Positions 44,076 to 53,316 of a DNA stretch of 64,000 nt are shown piece after piece. The DNA lies in contig RPGP01000001.1 in the NCBI GenBank assembly GCA_004193555.1, positions 462,156-526,155 on the forward strand. The letters are read 5' to 3'. Both the position numbers and the translations under genes were made by a program. The stretch is from Desulfobacteraceae bacterium Eth-SRB1. Lineage in GTDB: Bacteria > Desulfobacterota > Desulfobacteria > Desulfobacterales > ETH-SRB1. The notes below the pieces were generated by a model. It was not told the origin of the DNA. It did not search any database and saw only the letters and a program-made list of their open reading frames with translations. The first letter of the stretch is position 1; each line of letters begins with the position of its first letter.

Positions 44076-47000
44076 TTTGCTCCTCCTTGCCGCCTGCTCT
44101 CAACATTGCATCCACAAATGCCTCTGAATCAAGATATGCTATTGCTTTATGCCATGTTTTTTTCTCATTCGGTTTGACTATATAAAAACCCTCCTTTTCA
44201 AAACCACGGATATCCTTTTGGATAAAAAGGGATTCTGTAATTTTCTGATATCCAAGAGATGATAGTTTTATTAGTAAGTTGTCATCAGATGTTTGTTCCC
44301 ATGAGATTGGCTTTTTATTATTCGATTTATTGCTAACTCTGAAAAACATTCCTATTATGTAATTACTATGTAATATTTGAAGGGTAAACTTTTTGTCGCT
44401 TCTTTCAAAGGAATTTCGAAAGCGGTTTAAAAATACCTCGGCATAGTTCGTTAAGAAAGGATCTTCTATCTTTAAAGGCTGGAACAACTCTTTTTCATAT
44501 CCTTTATGTTTCATTATTAAGGGGATTGTAATATTCACCGCATAATCCACAAGAACCCTCTCCTGTTCATCCAGTCCAAAACTGTTTAATATTTCAGCAT
44601 TCAAATCTTCTATGAGTTTTTTCTTTTCATCTTCCAGTGGCTGGGTGGAAGGTAACAGTTTTTGTTTTTTGTTGAACAGCTTTTTGCTGATTGATTCTAT
44701 TTTCTCCACATGTTGCGCTATGGCAGGGTTATTTATGTATGGGAAGTTGAATTTTTCCTTATCGTTTACTTGCTGTTCTATCATGATCCCAACAGTAGAA
44801 CTTTTTATAAGTATAAAATATGAAAATAAAGATGAATACAGTAAACCGGCAATCTCATAATAAATGCTCAAATCTTTATTTCCAGTGGCTTTAATAGAGG
44901 TAATTTTATCTGTAAATAATATCTTATTTTTTAAAGAAATTGCAGAAATAGATTTTAATTCTGTGTTCACTGTTTCTTTTAACAGTAAAACCGGGGGGGT
45001 AAATACCGTTTTTGCGATCTTTTTTTCTTCTACGGTCTTTCCTTTTTCTACGATCTTTTCTTTTTCACGGTAAATATATCCTACGTATTTATCTATCCAT
45101 TTCTCAAGCTTTGGGTAAATGAAAAATGGTTCAATTTGCTTTTTTTTACTTATATCTAAAAAATCCCAACCTATTAATTCTTCAACATTTATTTTTTTCT
45201 TTCCATCTTTTCTTTTTAATCCTTGTTTAACTAAAAAATTGTTTTTATTGTATATAATATCGCTTATTGTTTTATAATTTTCTTCCAATCGTCTAATAAG
45301 ATCAAAATCCATGTAACTTCCATAAACCAATGTTTTCCATAACCAGTCGTATTCCATCAAACGAGATTGAACAACCTGTTTACAATCATTTCTTTGAAGC
45401 ATAAAGACTTTAAACAAAGAAAAAAATCGGTTTGGTTTTAATGCAATATGTTCAATAACATTTTTGTCGGTATCCTCACCTTGCGCATAACGGAAAAACA
45501 AAATGGCGGCAGGAGCGATTGACGGATCATTTGACTTGTCAAATACTTCCCTGCGGACAGCAGCCAATTCCAATACTTTATCAATAAAATAATTATGTAA
45601 AAAATATCTTCTAAATTTATTGGCGTTGAGATTATATAAAGTCTTACTGGTAACAATCAGGGCGCATTTGGTTTGTGCAGTACTGAAATCGCTCGTTCGC
45701 AGCAAGAAGGCCTGCGCTATTTCCTTATTACTGATAGTTGGCATTGGCTCACCATCAGCTTTGCTCGCTTCTTTTTTCTTTCTTTCTTTAATATACTTAA
45801 GGAATAAAGCGTTTTTATCGCTTCCGCGTTTCCATGGGGGATTGCCGAGAATAAAATCAAAATTAATCTTACTAAAGAGTGAATTATATTCTGCCTTTTC
45901 CGGCTTTGTTTCAAAAAAATCATTGGTGAAAAAATTCCTATTGACAAGTTTTGGAAATTTAAAATTTTCTATATTCTTGGGGTCTCTAATATAGTCAAGC
46001 AAAGCAAGATAAACCGAGAATATGGCAACATTTATTGCATTGCCATCCTGATCGACTCCGTAAATATTTTCTTCCGCTATCTTTTTCAATACTTCTTTTT
46101 TTGTGGAAGTTATTCCGTTAATTTCCTGATAACGTTCTATCATTCTTCTTAATGCCTGGACCAGAAAAATACCTGACCCGCACGCTGGATCGAGTACCTT
46201 GCAGTTATGTTCGTTTTTATTTGTTTCAAAATATTCCTCTACAGTCTCTTTTATTATATAATCGACAAGAAATACAGGAGTATAATATGCTCCCTTTTTA
46301 GCCTGGTTTTCCTCTCCTATAAAGTCTTCATATACATTGCTGATAAACTCAACCGGAATTATTGAAAAATCATAAATATCAAATAAAGACCTTTGGTCGG
46401 TTGTAATTTCTGTTCCCCGTATAAGCCGGCTTAAAATATTGAATGCTTCATTGGGAATATCTTGTAACTCCGTGTTTTCTAAAAGAAAAGCTTCTCCGTT
46501 AAAGTGGTCTTTCAGGTAATTCAAAAATTGAATAGTTCGGTCTTTATCTTCTAAAAGTTTACAGAATTCATCATTCGTCCATGCCCGCAGTGTGCCATCA
46601 AATTTGATTCTAACATGACGATCTATCAGGTAACGGATAAATATACATTTTCCAATAAGGGCATTGGCCAGAGGACTATCAATATTATTGTATTCTCTAA
46701 TGAGTAAATTTCTTGCGGCTCTTATATTTTCCAGCAACTTGTAATCAACTCGATTTTGATATTTAAGTTTATTTCCATAAGTCTGCCAGGTCTTGCCTGT
46801 TACCAGTTCAAAATAAGAAAAAGCATTGAGATTGCTTTTGTCTCCCAGTTTTGCGAGGGTCTTTTCTTTTTCCAGATAGGAAAGTCCGTTGAAGATATTG
46901 ACGGTATTTGGTTCGTTAATAATTACAACAGGAGATTCATTAAAGTTCCAGATATCCTTGAACAGTTTTTCTTTATTTTGCGGAGAATCATAAAACAGCA

Positions 47001-47169
47001 CTATTGGCTTATTATCAATACAGAAAAAAGCTTCCGGCTCCAGCTTGTCGTCAAGCCGCCTTTCTATCCGCGCAGGCAGCACGCCTTTCCATTTATTTTC
47101 GGCAGTAATATACAGACCGTCTCGATCCTTTATATGAAGATGGTCAAATATTTCTTCTAAATTTTTCAT
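44068..47169 (-). CDS. N6-adenine DNA methylase (gamma-class, Eco57I-like) inserted in the type III operon
   Basis: 1033 residues. The S-adenosylmethionine motif is VLDPACGSGIFLVQALRR near residue 325, the catalytic motif is FILGNPPWKRG near 441, and KGAYYTPVFLVDYIIKETVE precedes motif I, as in N6-adenine methylases with a TaqI/Eco57I-like arrangement. The N-terminal 300 residues are not a clear nuclease. The C-terminal half (about 560-1000) is likely target recognition. The start at 47169 follows the mod stop by 2 bases, and the end overlaps the next gene by 8. Such a large methylase inside a mod-res operon is not part of the ordinary type III plan. Confidence 0.82.
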   Translation of the reverse strand: MKNLEEIFDHLHIKDRDGLYITAENKWKGVLPARIERRLDDKLEPEAFFCIDNKPIVLFYDSPQNKEKLFKDIWNFNESPVVIINEPNTVNIFNGLSYLEKEKTLAKLGDKSNLNAFSYFELVTGKTWQTYGNKLKYQNRVDYKLLENIRAARNLLIREYNNIDSPLANALIGKCIFIRYLIDRHVRIKFDGTLRAWTNDEFCKLLEDKDRTIQFLNYLKDHFNGEAFLLENTELQDIPNEAFNILSRLIRGTEITTDQRSLFDIYDFSIIPVEFISNVYEDFIGEENQAKKGAYYTPVFLVDYIIKETVEEYFETNKNEHNCKVLDPACGSGIFLVQALRRMIERYQEINGITSTKKEVLKKIAEENIYGVDQDGNAINVAIFSVYLALLDYIRDPKNIENFKFPKLVNRNFFTNDFFETKPEKAEYNSLFSKINFDFILGNPPWKRGSDKNALFLKYIKERKKKEASKADGEPMPTISNKEIAQAFLLRTSDFSTAQTKCALIVTSKTLYNLNANKFRRYFLHNYFIDKVLELAAVRREVFDKSNDPSIAPAAILFFRYAQGEDTDKNVIEHIALKPNRFFSLFKVFMLQRNDCKQVVQSRLMEYDWLWKTLVYGSYMDFDLIRRLEENYKTISDIIYNKNNFLVKQGLKRKDGKKKINVEELIGWDFLDISKKKQIEPFFIYPKLEKWIDKYVGYIYREKEKIVEKGKTVEEKKIAKTVFTPPVLLLKETVNTELKSISAISLKNKILFTDKITSIKATGNKDLSIYYEIAGLLYSSLFSYFILIKSSTVGIMIEQQVNDKEKFNFPYINNPAIAQHVEKIESISKKLFNKKQKLLPSTQPLEDEKKKLIEDLNAEILNSFGLDEQERVLVDYAVNITIPLIMKHKGYEKELFQPLKIEDPFLTNYAEVFLNRFRNSFERSDKKFTLQILHSNYIIGMFFRVSNKSNNKKPISWEQTSDDNLLIKLSSLGYQKITESLFIQKDIRGFEKEGFYIVKPNEKKTWHKAIAYLDSEAFVDAMLRAGGKEEQNG

Positions 47170-47171
47170 GT

Positions 47172-49046
47172 TTACACCACCTTAAATTCAATGCCGGCAT
47201 CCTTCATTTGCAGCAAAGTATTTGTTTTTAACTGGTCATTGTTTTTAAAGAGTCTGTCAAGGGTGATAAACACCTGCGGTTTGTCTTCAAGTATAGAATC
47301 CACTATCTTTTCATCAATCCTGGAAAGCGCAATAATCATTTCACCGTCATTTATCCTGTAATAATCATTGGCGTTTTCAATTTTTGAATTGAGGTTACGG
47401 CCTGACTTGAGCAACAATTCAAACAGCATGTTTTCTTCTGTTGCATCTTTCTTTATTGAATCAAGATGAATTTGCATCTGTTTTTCAAGCTGCCTGCCGT
47501 CTTTTATATTGTCTCCACGCCAGATTTTGAAATTTGAGGCTTGAAGTTTGAATACCTTGAACCCCAAATCCTGTTTTGTTTTTTCAAAAGGGAGTTTTCC
47601 GTTTTCGCTTTCTTTTATCTTTTTTATAACGCGTCGGATGCGTTCCTTGCCGATGTCGGCAATGGTTTTGTAGTCTGCTTTATAGGCTTCGGATTTTTCA
47701 TCGCATTTTTCGGGAAGTTGTGCACAGATGAATTTTCGGGCGCCGTTGTCTTGTTTGTTGAGGTCGAAAACAGCGTGGGCGGTTGTGCAGGAGCCAGGAA
47801 AAAAATCGAGAATAATGCCGGTTTTATCGTTAATTCCAATATTTATTAAGAAATTTATAAATGCCGTTGGTTTTGGGAATGAAAAAATTTGTGCATTACC
47901 AAATAAATCAATTATTTCATTTGTTCCATGTTGTGTATATACATCATCAACGATAGAAAATGCTTTGTCTTTTCTTATTTCGCCATTTTCGTTTTTCAAA
48001 TATTGCTTTGTATGAACTGTCCATTTTCCATCTTTACCCTTAATAAATTCAAGTCCTCCACTCTTGAGTGCTTTTTGAGTCCTCTCTTTACCCCATAACC
48101 ACTGCCTTCTAGGCATAACTTCAGTCCCATCTGGTGCAGGAATTGGATAAACAAGATTTTTTCTTTCCCCCATGCTTTTAGTTGCCTCTAATGGATGGGT
48201 TCTGTATGCGCCTCTTAAACCATAATTTTTATCTTTTAATTTATAGTATCTCTCAATCGACTTTTGAGGCAAAGGCATGAAAATCTCAGGCAATTTAGCA
48301 AGGTTTTTTGCATAAACCAAGGCATATTCATGTAGCGAAACTAAAAACTTTTCTTTAGCACCACCACCGTACCGCTTCTTCCAAATGATACAGTCTATAA
48401 AATTTTCCTCCCCAAAAACCTCATTCATCAACAATCTTAAATTATGAACCTCATTATCATCAATACTTACAAAAATCACCCCGTCATCTTTCAACAGGTT
48501 CCTTGCTAAAAACAGCCTTGGATACATCATGGAAAGCCAGTTGGAATGATAATGACCGCTGTCCCTGCTGTTTTTCCGAAACAACCCCTCACGAGTCATA
48601 TAGCCTGCTTCATCTTTGTCGCCGATGCGTCCTAAATACTCTTCTTTTGTTTCAGAGAACCTGTCAGGATAGATAAAATTGTCGTTGCCTGTATTATAAG
48701 GCGGATCTATATAGATCATTTTTATCTTGCCAAAATATGACCTTTGAAGCGCTTTCAAAACCTCAAGATTTTCGCCTTCAATGAAAACATTTCCCGTGTT
48801 ATCAAAATCAATTGATTCATTTCTGTCAGGAGCAAGTGTCGCAGTTGTCGGTGCCTGCAATACTTTGAATGCATCGGACTTTCCGGCCCAGTTCAGAACA
48901 TAACGCTCGTTTTTGAATTCAATATCCTCGCCAAGTGTTGCTTTCAGCTTTTCCCAGTCAATTATGCCTTCAGTAAAAGCTTCAGGCATTACTTCTTTGA
49001 GCTTTTCAATCTTATCCTGTTTGATATCCAGCGATTTGCCATCCAT
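47172..49046 (-). CDS. mod: Type III restriction-modification methyltransferase Mod
   Basis: 624 residues, beta-class N6-adenine methylase order. Catalytic DPPYNTGNDNF (residues 114-124) comes first, and motif I comes later as ILDFFPGSCTTAHAVFDL (the usual GSGTT is GSCTT). GVIFVSIDDNEVHNL is also typical of Mod. The region between (about 250-400) would carry the target recognition domain. It is the first gene of the operon with res last. The start has an AAGGAAATCATA site. An inverted repeat lies just upstream. Confidence 0.92.
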   Translation of the reverse strand: MDGKSLDIKQDKIEKLKEVMPEAFTEGIIDWEKLKATLGEDIEFKNERYVLNWAGKSDAFKVLQAPTTATLAPDRNESIDFDNTGNVFIEGENLEVLKALQRSYFGKIKMIYIDPPYNTGNDNFIYPDRFSETKEEYLGRIGDKDEAGYMTREGLFRKNSRDSGHYHSNWLSMMYPRLFLARNLLKDDGVIFVSIDDNEVHNLRLLMNEVFGEENFIDCIIWKKRYGGGAKEKFLVSLHEYALVYAKNLAKLPEIFMPLPQKSIERYYKLKDKNYGLRGAYRTHPLEATKSMGERKNLVYPIPAPDGTEVMPRRQWLWGKERTQKALKSGGLEFIKGKDGKWTVHTKQYLKNENGEIRKDKAFSIVDDVYTQHGTNEIIDLFGNAQIFSFPKPTAFINFLINIGINDKTGIILDFFPGSCTTAHAVFDLNKQDNGARKFICAQLPEKCDEKSEAYKADYKTIADIGKERIRRVIKKIKESENGKLPFEKTKQDLGFKVFKLQASNFKIWRGDNIKDGRQLEKQMQIHLDSIKKDATEENMLFELLLKSGRNLNSKIENANDYYRINDGEMIIALSRIDEKIVDSILEDKPQVFITLDRLFKNNDQLKTNTLLQMKDAGIEFKVV

Positions 49047-49069
49047 TATGATTTCCTTTTAGTCGTAAG

Positions 49070-49104
49070 TGTCCAATTAAGATTCAAATAAATCCAATTG
49101 GACA
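49070..49104 (-). promoter_or_regulatory. TGTCCAATT inverted repeat upstream of mod
   Basis: TGTCCAATT (49070-49078) and AATTGGACA (49096-49104) are perfect 9-base arms 17 bases apart, 23 bases upstream of the mod start. Candidate operator or promoter structure; no known regulator in the operon. Confidence 0.45.
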
Positions 49105-49118
49105 AGGAACTTACATCA

Positions 49119-49307
49119 TTATTTGTTCTGATTCTGACAGGTTTTATTTTTCAAAAGCCTGTAAGTAATTTCATATATTATGCGTCTAAGGCCAACAGCC
49201 ACAATATCTATAATCTGTTTTGAAGATATCCTGTAGATAATCCTGAATCGACCTACCCCGAAACTCTTTAAGCCTGCCGCCTCTTTTGCTTTTTTATGAT
49301 TCGCCAA
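49119..49307 (-). pseudogene. RelE/ParE toxin remnant, N-terminally truncated
   Basis: The frame reads ANHKKAKEAAGLKSF then VGRFRIIYRISSKQIIDIVAVGLRR and IIYEITYRLL. This is the conserved C-terminal half of RelE/ParE toxins (VGxYRIIYxI...I.VGxRxxxY). Intact toxins have about 20-30 more residues at the N-terminus. Upstream in the same frame there is only poor similarity to a stop at 49377, and no antitoxin gene is found. It probably encodes nothing useful, but a TTG start at 49307 exists. Confidence 0.6.
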
Positions 49308-49376
49308 GAATTGAGACAGTATAGAAACGCCATAAAGAATATGGGGTTGCCGCCCTGAGATCTGCGATATAGAAAT

Positions 49377-49700
49377 CTACTGCCACTCCCTTCCATTTTT
49401 CCTTTTATAGAAAACTTTCCCAACCCGTTTAATATGATCGATCAAATCAGGAGCGGTAATATGGTGGTATATGGAAAGGTCGAAGGTATAAGGCAAGAGT
49501 AAATCATCAAGATCAAGGCTGATCTTGTTTAGCAGTTTCAAGTTCAGTTGTTTGCCTTTTAATGTCAGATCAACATCAGAGCCGGGTTTATAGTTGCCTT
49601 TAGCGCGGGAACCATAGAGGGTGGCTTCCTCTACTTCTTTGTATTTGATAAATATGGTGTTTATCTTTTTTACAGTTTCTTTTTTTAACCCGTATTGCAC
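49377..49700 (-). CDS. MNT-type nucleotidyltransferase antitoxin
   Basis: 107 residues from a GTG at 49700. TLYGSRAKGNYKPGSDVDLT is the nucleotidyltransferase signature G-S-x10-D-x-D that marks MNT antitoxins. An upstream in-frame ATG at 49796 would give a longer product, but that stretch overlaps the HEPN gene, whose stop is at 49709, so the GTG start is chosen. MNT proteins neutralise HEPN RNase toxins by adding nucleotides. The pair sits next to the restriction operon in a defence setting. Confidence 0.8.
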   Translation of the reverse strand: MQYGLKKETVKKINTIFIKYKEVEEATLYGSRAKGNYKPGSDVDLTLKGKQLNLKLLNKISLDLDDLLLPYTFDLSIYHHITAPDLIDHIKRVGKVFYKRKNGREWQ

Positions 49701-49708
49701 ATTATGCC

Positions 49709-50131
49709 TTATTGATCTGAAGTTGAGCGCAGGCTTTCCAGTTTTGCTTCCAACTGTTTTAGAAGCGAATAATATACTTTTACCACTGCCTGACATATTT
49801 CTCTCGCTGTTTCTTCATTATAGGTATGCGAAGTTTTATTCCTGCTTTTAAGCATATCCATCCAGTTTTCGCCGTCGTCTATCAAACCTAACTCAAAAGC
49901 TTTACGTATAGCGTCTCTTGAACCGTAAATGTCTGTTTGCCCTTTATACTCAAGAAAGTCTTTTATGGTGTTCCAGGCAAGTTCATAAGTGTATTCAAAA
50001 GCCTTAATAAGCCCTTGCTCTTCAAGCTCCGACAATTCACCTTTATCAATAAATTTTTGCAGCCGTGCCAAAGCTTTCCGGTAATTTGCAAAGCGTTGCT
50101 CCCAACGAATATCTTTATTTACAGTTGCCAT
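49709..50131 (-). CDS. HEPN-family toxin, HI0074-like
   Basis: 140 residues, mostly helical. SRNKTSHTYNEETA contains the HEPN R-x4-H RNase motif, and the upstream region LAWNTIKDFLEYKGQTDIYG matches HI0074-type nucleotidyltransferase-binding partners. It lies 8 bases before the MNT gene, giving the usual toxin-antitoxin order. As a predicted ribonuclease its activity is unproven here. The region before the start (50132-50160) has no other gene. Confidence 0.85.
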   Translation of the reverse strand: MATVNKDIRWEQRFANYRKALARLQKFIDKGELSELEEQGLIKAFEYTYELAWNTIKDFLEYKGQTDIYGSRDAIRKAFELGLIDDGENWMDMLKSRNKTSHTYNEETAREICQAVVKVYYSLLKQLEAKLESLRSTSDQ

Positions 50132-50160
50132 AATTCAACAAATCCTTTCAGCTTCAACCT

Positions 50161-50476
50161 GACTATATAACTCAAGTTTCGCACCCCTAATTTCTATCAA
50201 TGTCAAGACGGTAAGGGTTAAAAATAACATTTTTACAGCGGAATCATTTGGTTATATTTTGTAAATAGCACCCTGTGCGACATACATTACGATCAGGCGC
50301 AAAGGAGATATAACATATTGAATTTAAAAAGGTATCAAGCGTCAATCTTATACTTAATTGATTGGCGCCGTTGTTAAAAGCACAAATAGTATGTTTCGCT
50401 TTAAAATTTATTTTTAGCCCTTACCGTCTAACGCTTCGGATAGATTAAAGGGTGCGAAACTTGAGGATATAAGTAG
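50161..50476. mobile_element. MITE-like element with about 65-base inverted ends
   Basis: The left end (50161-50227) and the complement of the right end (50409-50476) share CTCAAGTTTCGCACCC (16 of 16) and AGACGGTAAGGG followed by TAAAAATAA, with moderate divergence between. The central 180 bases have no gene. The outer end AAGTAGTTAC resembles GTAACTACTCAAG at 56131. It looks like a small non-autonomous element, but no target duplication was confirmed. It accounts for most of the 50132-50619 gap. Confidence 0.6.
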
Positions 50477-50619
50477 TTACAAATCAGCAATATAACATCA
50501 ATTGCCGGCCTTGAACGACCGATTGCCAGAGACTTTCTGACCTCAACCTTCCAAATCTTCGTGTGCTTCGTGGTAAAAAGTGGCCAGCCCCTGATCCCCA
50601 ACCCCCGATCCCTGCTCTT

Positions 50620-52272
50620 TTATCCTGCAAACGGCCTTCTGATAAGAGTATCTTTTTGCCATCGCTTATCGTCCCTAACAGGATATTCAATGTTGTAGTG
50701 GAGCCCTCGGCTTTCCTTTCTGTGCATGGCACACTTTATAATCAGCTCCGCTACTGTAGCGATATTCCGAAGCTCTATAAGGTCCGGCGAGACCTTGAAA
50801 TTCCAGTAGTACTCCCTGATTTCGTTCTGAATGTTTTCAATCCTGCGTTTTGCCCTTTCCAGCCGTTTGTTTGATCTGACGATTCCGACGTAATTCCACA
50901 TAAACCTGCGGATTTCATCCCAGTTATGTGAAACCATGATAGCCTCATCGCTGTCGGTCGCGCCGACCTCGTCCCATAAAGGAAGAGCCGGCAAGGATTT
51001 TATGCCAGGTTGGCTGATTTCTTTCACAGCCTGCTTAGCAGCCTTGTGAGCATAAACAAGGGCTTCGATAAGAGAATTGCTTGCAAGTCTATTGGCTCCG
51101 TGAAGTCCGGTGCAGGCCGTTTCCCCAACGACATACAATCCGTTAATATCTGTTTTGCCGGTCATATCTGTCGCAACCCCGCCGCACATGTAATGGGCTG
51201 CAGGGACAACAGGAACAGGTTCTTTGGTCATGTCAATGCCAAAGGCAAGACATTTTTGGCATAGATTGGGAAAACGGTTTTTGACGAATTCAGGTTTTTT
51301 ATGAGATATATCAAGAAACACCGAGTCATCCCCGCTTTTTTTAAGTTCTGTATCGATTGCCCGGGCAACAACATCCCGGCATGCCAGATCCTTTTGCGGA
51401 TCATATTTTCCCATAAAAGGGTTTCCGGCCGAGTCTATGAGAATTCCTCCATCGCCCCTTACCGCTTCTGAAATCAGGAAGTTTTTTGCGTCGGGATGAT
51501 AGAGACAGGTTGGATGGAATTGAACAAATTCAAGGTTGGCCACAGTGGCGCCGGCCCTGTATCCCATTGCAATTCCATCTCCTGTTGCCACATCAGGATT
51601 GCTTGTGTAAAGATATACCTTGCCCGTGCCCCCGGTTGCCAAAAGTGTGACAGGGGCGCAAAAGGTTTTTACACTCTTTGTCTGCGTATCAAGAACATAG
51701 GCTCCACAACAATAATCTTCATGGGTTGTAGTGACAAGCCCTCTTTTCATACGGGTAGAACGGACAATAAGATCGATTGCAACATGATTTTCAAACAGGG
51801 TAATACGTTCATTATTTTTTACATGCTTTACAAGAACGGTTTCGATTTCTATCCCGGTCATATCCTGGGCATGCACAATCCGTTTTCGCGAGTGCCCTCC
51901 CTCACGCCCCATATCAAAGTCAGGGTCAAAAGCCTGTGACTTTTCTTTTGAACGCTCTTTTTCCTTTACATTAAAATGAGCGCCAAAACTTATCAGTTCG
52001 CGAATCCTGTCCGGACCGTTTTTAACCACCATTTCCACAACTTCCCTGTTGCAGAGACCGTCACCGGAAGCAAGAGTATCCTGTATATGAAGATCAAATG
52101 AGTCGAGTTTGCCAAAAACCGAAGCAATGCCGCCCTGTGCAAGGGCGGTATTTGTGTCCATTAGTCCTTTTTTTGTAACAAGGGCAACACTGCCGAACTC
52201 TGCCACCTTAATAGCAAAAGTAAGACCCGCCACACCGCTGCCGATTATCAAAAAATCTGTTTTAATTTCCAT
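50620..52272 (-). CDS. nadB: L-aspartate oxidase NadB
   Basis: 550 residues. FAD site DFLIIGSGVAGLTFAIKVAE, active-site region TALAQGGIASVF, LASGDGLCNREVVEMVV, LEFVQFHPTCLYHP, EAVRGDGGILID and GRNAL-like LHGANRLASNSLIEALVY are all NadB features. The enzyme oxidises L-aspartate to iminoaspartate for NAD synthesis, using fumarate or oxygen as acceptor, and fumarate is likely in an anaerobe. nadA and nadC are not in the window. The last residues (RRPFAG) and the stop are shared at DNA level with 40593-40615, so the C-terminus may be repeat-derived. The preceding repeat ends at about 50613. Confidence 0.93.
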   Translation of the reverse strand: MEIKTDFLIIGSGVAGLTFAIKVAEFGSVALVTKKGLMDTNTALAQGGIASVFGKLDSFDLHIQDTLASGDGLCNREVVEMVVKNGPDRIRELISFGAHFNVKEKERSKEKSQAFDPDFDMGREGGHSRKRIVHAQDMTGIEIETVLVKHVKNNERITLFENHVAIDLIVRSTRMKRGLVTTTHEDYCCGAYVLDTQTKSVKTFCAPVTLLATGGTGKVYLYTSNPDVATGDGIAMGYRAGATVANLEFVQFHPTCLYHPDAKNFLISEAVRGDGGILIDSAGNPFMGKYDPQKDLACRDVVARAIDTELKKSGDDSVFLDISHKKPEFVKNRFPNLCQKCLAFGIDMTKEPVPVVPAAHYMCGGVATDMTGKTDINGLYVVGETACTGLHGANRLASNSLIEALVYAHKAAKQAVKEISQPGIKSLPALPLWDEVGATDSDEAIMVSHNWDEIRRFMWNYVGIVRSNKRLERAKRRIENIQNEIREYYWNFKVSPDLIELRNIATVAELIIKCAMHRKESRGLHYNIEYPVRDDKRWQKDTLIRRPFAG

Positions 52273-52341
52273 AGTATAATTTTTACCTCAGAATTTTACA
52301 GATAAAAAAGCGCCAGGCGCTTAACCTTGAACCCTGAACGG

Positions 52342-52992
52342 TTATAATAAAGATGATTTCCTGCGCTGACGTTTTGCGCTAAAACCGATTAACAAACCCA
52401 CAAGCAGCACGCCGGCGCCGCTTAAAAACCATTTGATATTATTTTGAAGCAACAGTTTGCTTAACTTCTCTTCCAGTTTTTCCGCTTTTTTATTCTGCTC
52501 GGCAAGCTCTGAAGCTGTCTTGTTATAAGTTGATTGCAGCTTCAAAAAATCGGCTGATTCACTTTTCAGGGTTTCATATGATTTGCTGACATTGCTCAGC
52601 GTTTCTTTGCAGTTTAAAAGTTCAGAGCCAAGCTGTTTGTTTTTCACTTTATATGCCTTGTTTTCATCAAGAAGAAATACAGATTGTGCCATCAGTTCTT
52701 CATGCTTTTTTTTCAATTTAGCCAGCTCAAGACGGCTTGGTTTTATATCAGTAATAAAACGGTTAAGAACCCAGCCCTCGGTTCCGTTTGACAGCCGGAC
52801 TTGAGACCAGTCATCATCAGGCTGGATCATTTCGACCTCAACACCAGGCTTTATCATTGCCAGTATTTTATGATCTATTCCAGGCCCGGTTCTCAATGTT
52901 ATCTTAATATTATCACTGATATACATTGTTTCAGCCTGAGCTGATGAACATAATAAGACCACGCAAAGTCCAATAAAAATAATATTTTTCAT
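52342..52992 (-). CDS. SH3-domain protein of the TIGR04211 family
   Basis: 216 residues from the ATG at 52992 (behind an AGGTG site). Signal peptide residues 1-20 ending SSAQA, then a bacterial SH3-like domain (ISDNIKITLRTGPGIDHKIL, GVEVEMIQPDDDWSQVRLSN, GTEGWVLNRFITD), then a coiled coil of about 110 residues and a C-terminal membrane helix (FLSGAGVLLVGLLIGFSA) followed by basic residues. This is the TIGR04211 plan found in proteobacteria. A role in the envelope is likely, but no function is established. Confidence 0.8.
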   Translation of the reverse strand: MKNIIFIGLCVVLLCSSAQAETMYISDNIKITLRTGPGIDHKILAMIKPGVEVEMIQPDDDWSQVRLSNGTEGWVLNRFITDIKPSRLELAKLKKKHEELMAQSVFLLDENKAYKVKNKQLGSELLNCKETLSNVSKSYETLKSESADFLKLQSTYNKTASELAEQNKKAEKLEEKLSKLLLQNNIKWFLSGAGVLLVGLLIGFSAKRQRRKSSLL

Positions 52993-53029
52993 GATCACCT
53001 GTCTCCATAACAAGTTGAAAATACTGGAT

Positions 53030-53048
53030 AGCGCTAACGGTTAGCGCT
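53030..53048. repeat. AGCGCTAACGGTTAGCGCT hairpin
   Basis: A perfect 8-base inverted repeat with a 3-base loop, between the SH3 and DUF1178 genes. Related TAGCGGTTAACTTTTAGC lies at 53237-53254. The rest of 53014-53316 shows no gene. Confidence 0.5.
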
Positions 53049-53316
53049 GACGCTTCACTTCGTGTCACTACATGCCCCGTTTGCACGGAAATGACAGTTT
53101 TGAATGGTTTCCGTTTGAGCACTACTTATATATATTAATTGATTTTGAATGTAAAAACAAGAAACTGTCAATAATTTCTTTAAAATTTTTAAAATATATG
53201 CTATTTTATGTTGTTAATATCTCAATTGAGTTTTTAGCGGTTAACTTTTAGCAGTTAGCACAACTCATCTTGGATAATATTAACTTTCGCAAAAGGGAAA
53301 AACACAGGCGTTCTTT

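Noticed and set aside
47172-49046. Inactive Mod because motif I is GSCTT rather than GSGTT
   Set aside because: Such a variant of motif I is seen in type III Mod proteins as I recall, and the catalytic DPPY is intact. Activity cannot be dismissed.
40719-49046. BREX or DISARM system
   Set aside because: No BrxZ/PglZ, BrxL, BrxC or DrmA-like genes are present. The arrangement is mod-methylase-nuclease-like-res.
49119-49376. Complete RelE-type toxin gene
   Set aside because: Upstream in-frame residues do not resemble the toxin N-terminus, and no antitoxin gene is present. Recorded as a remnant.
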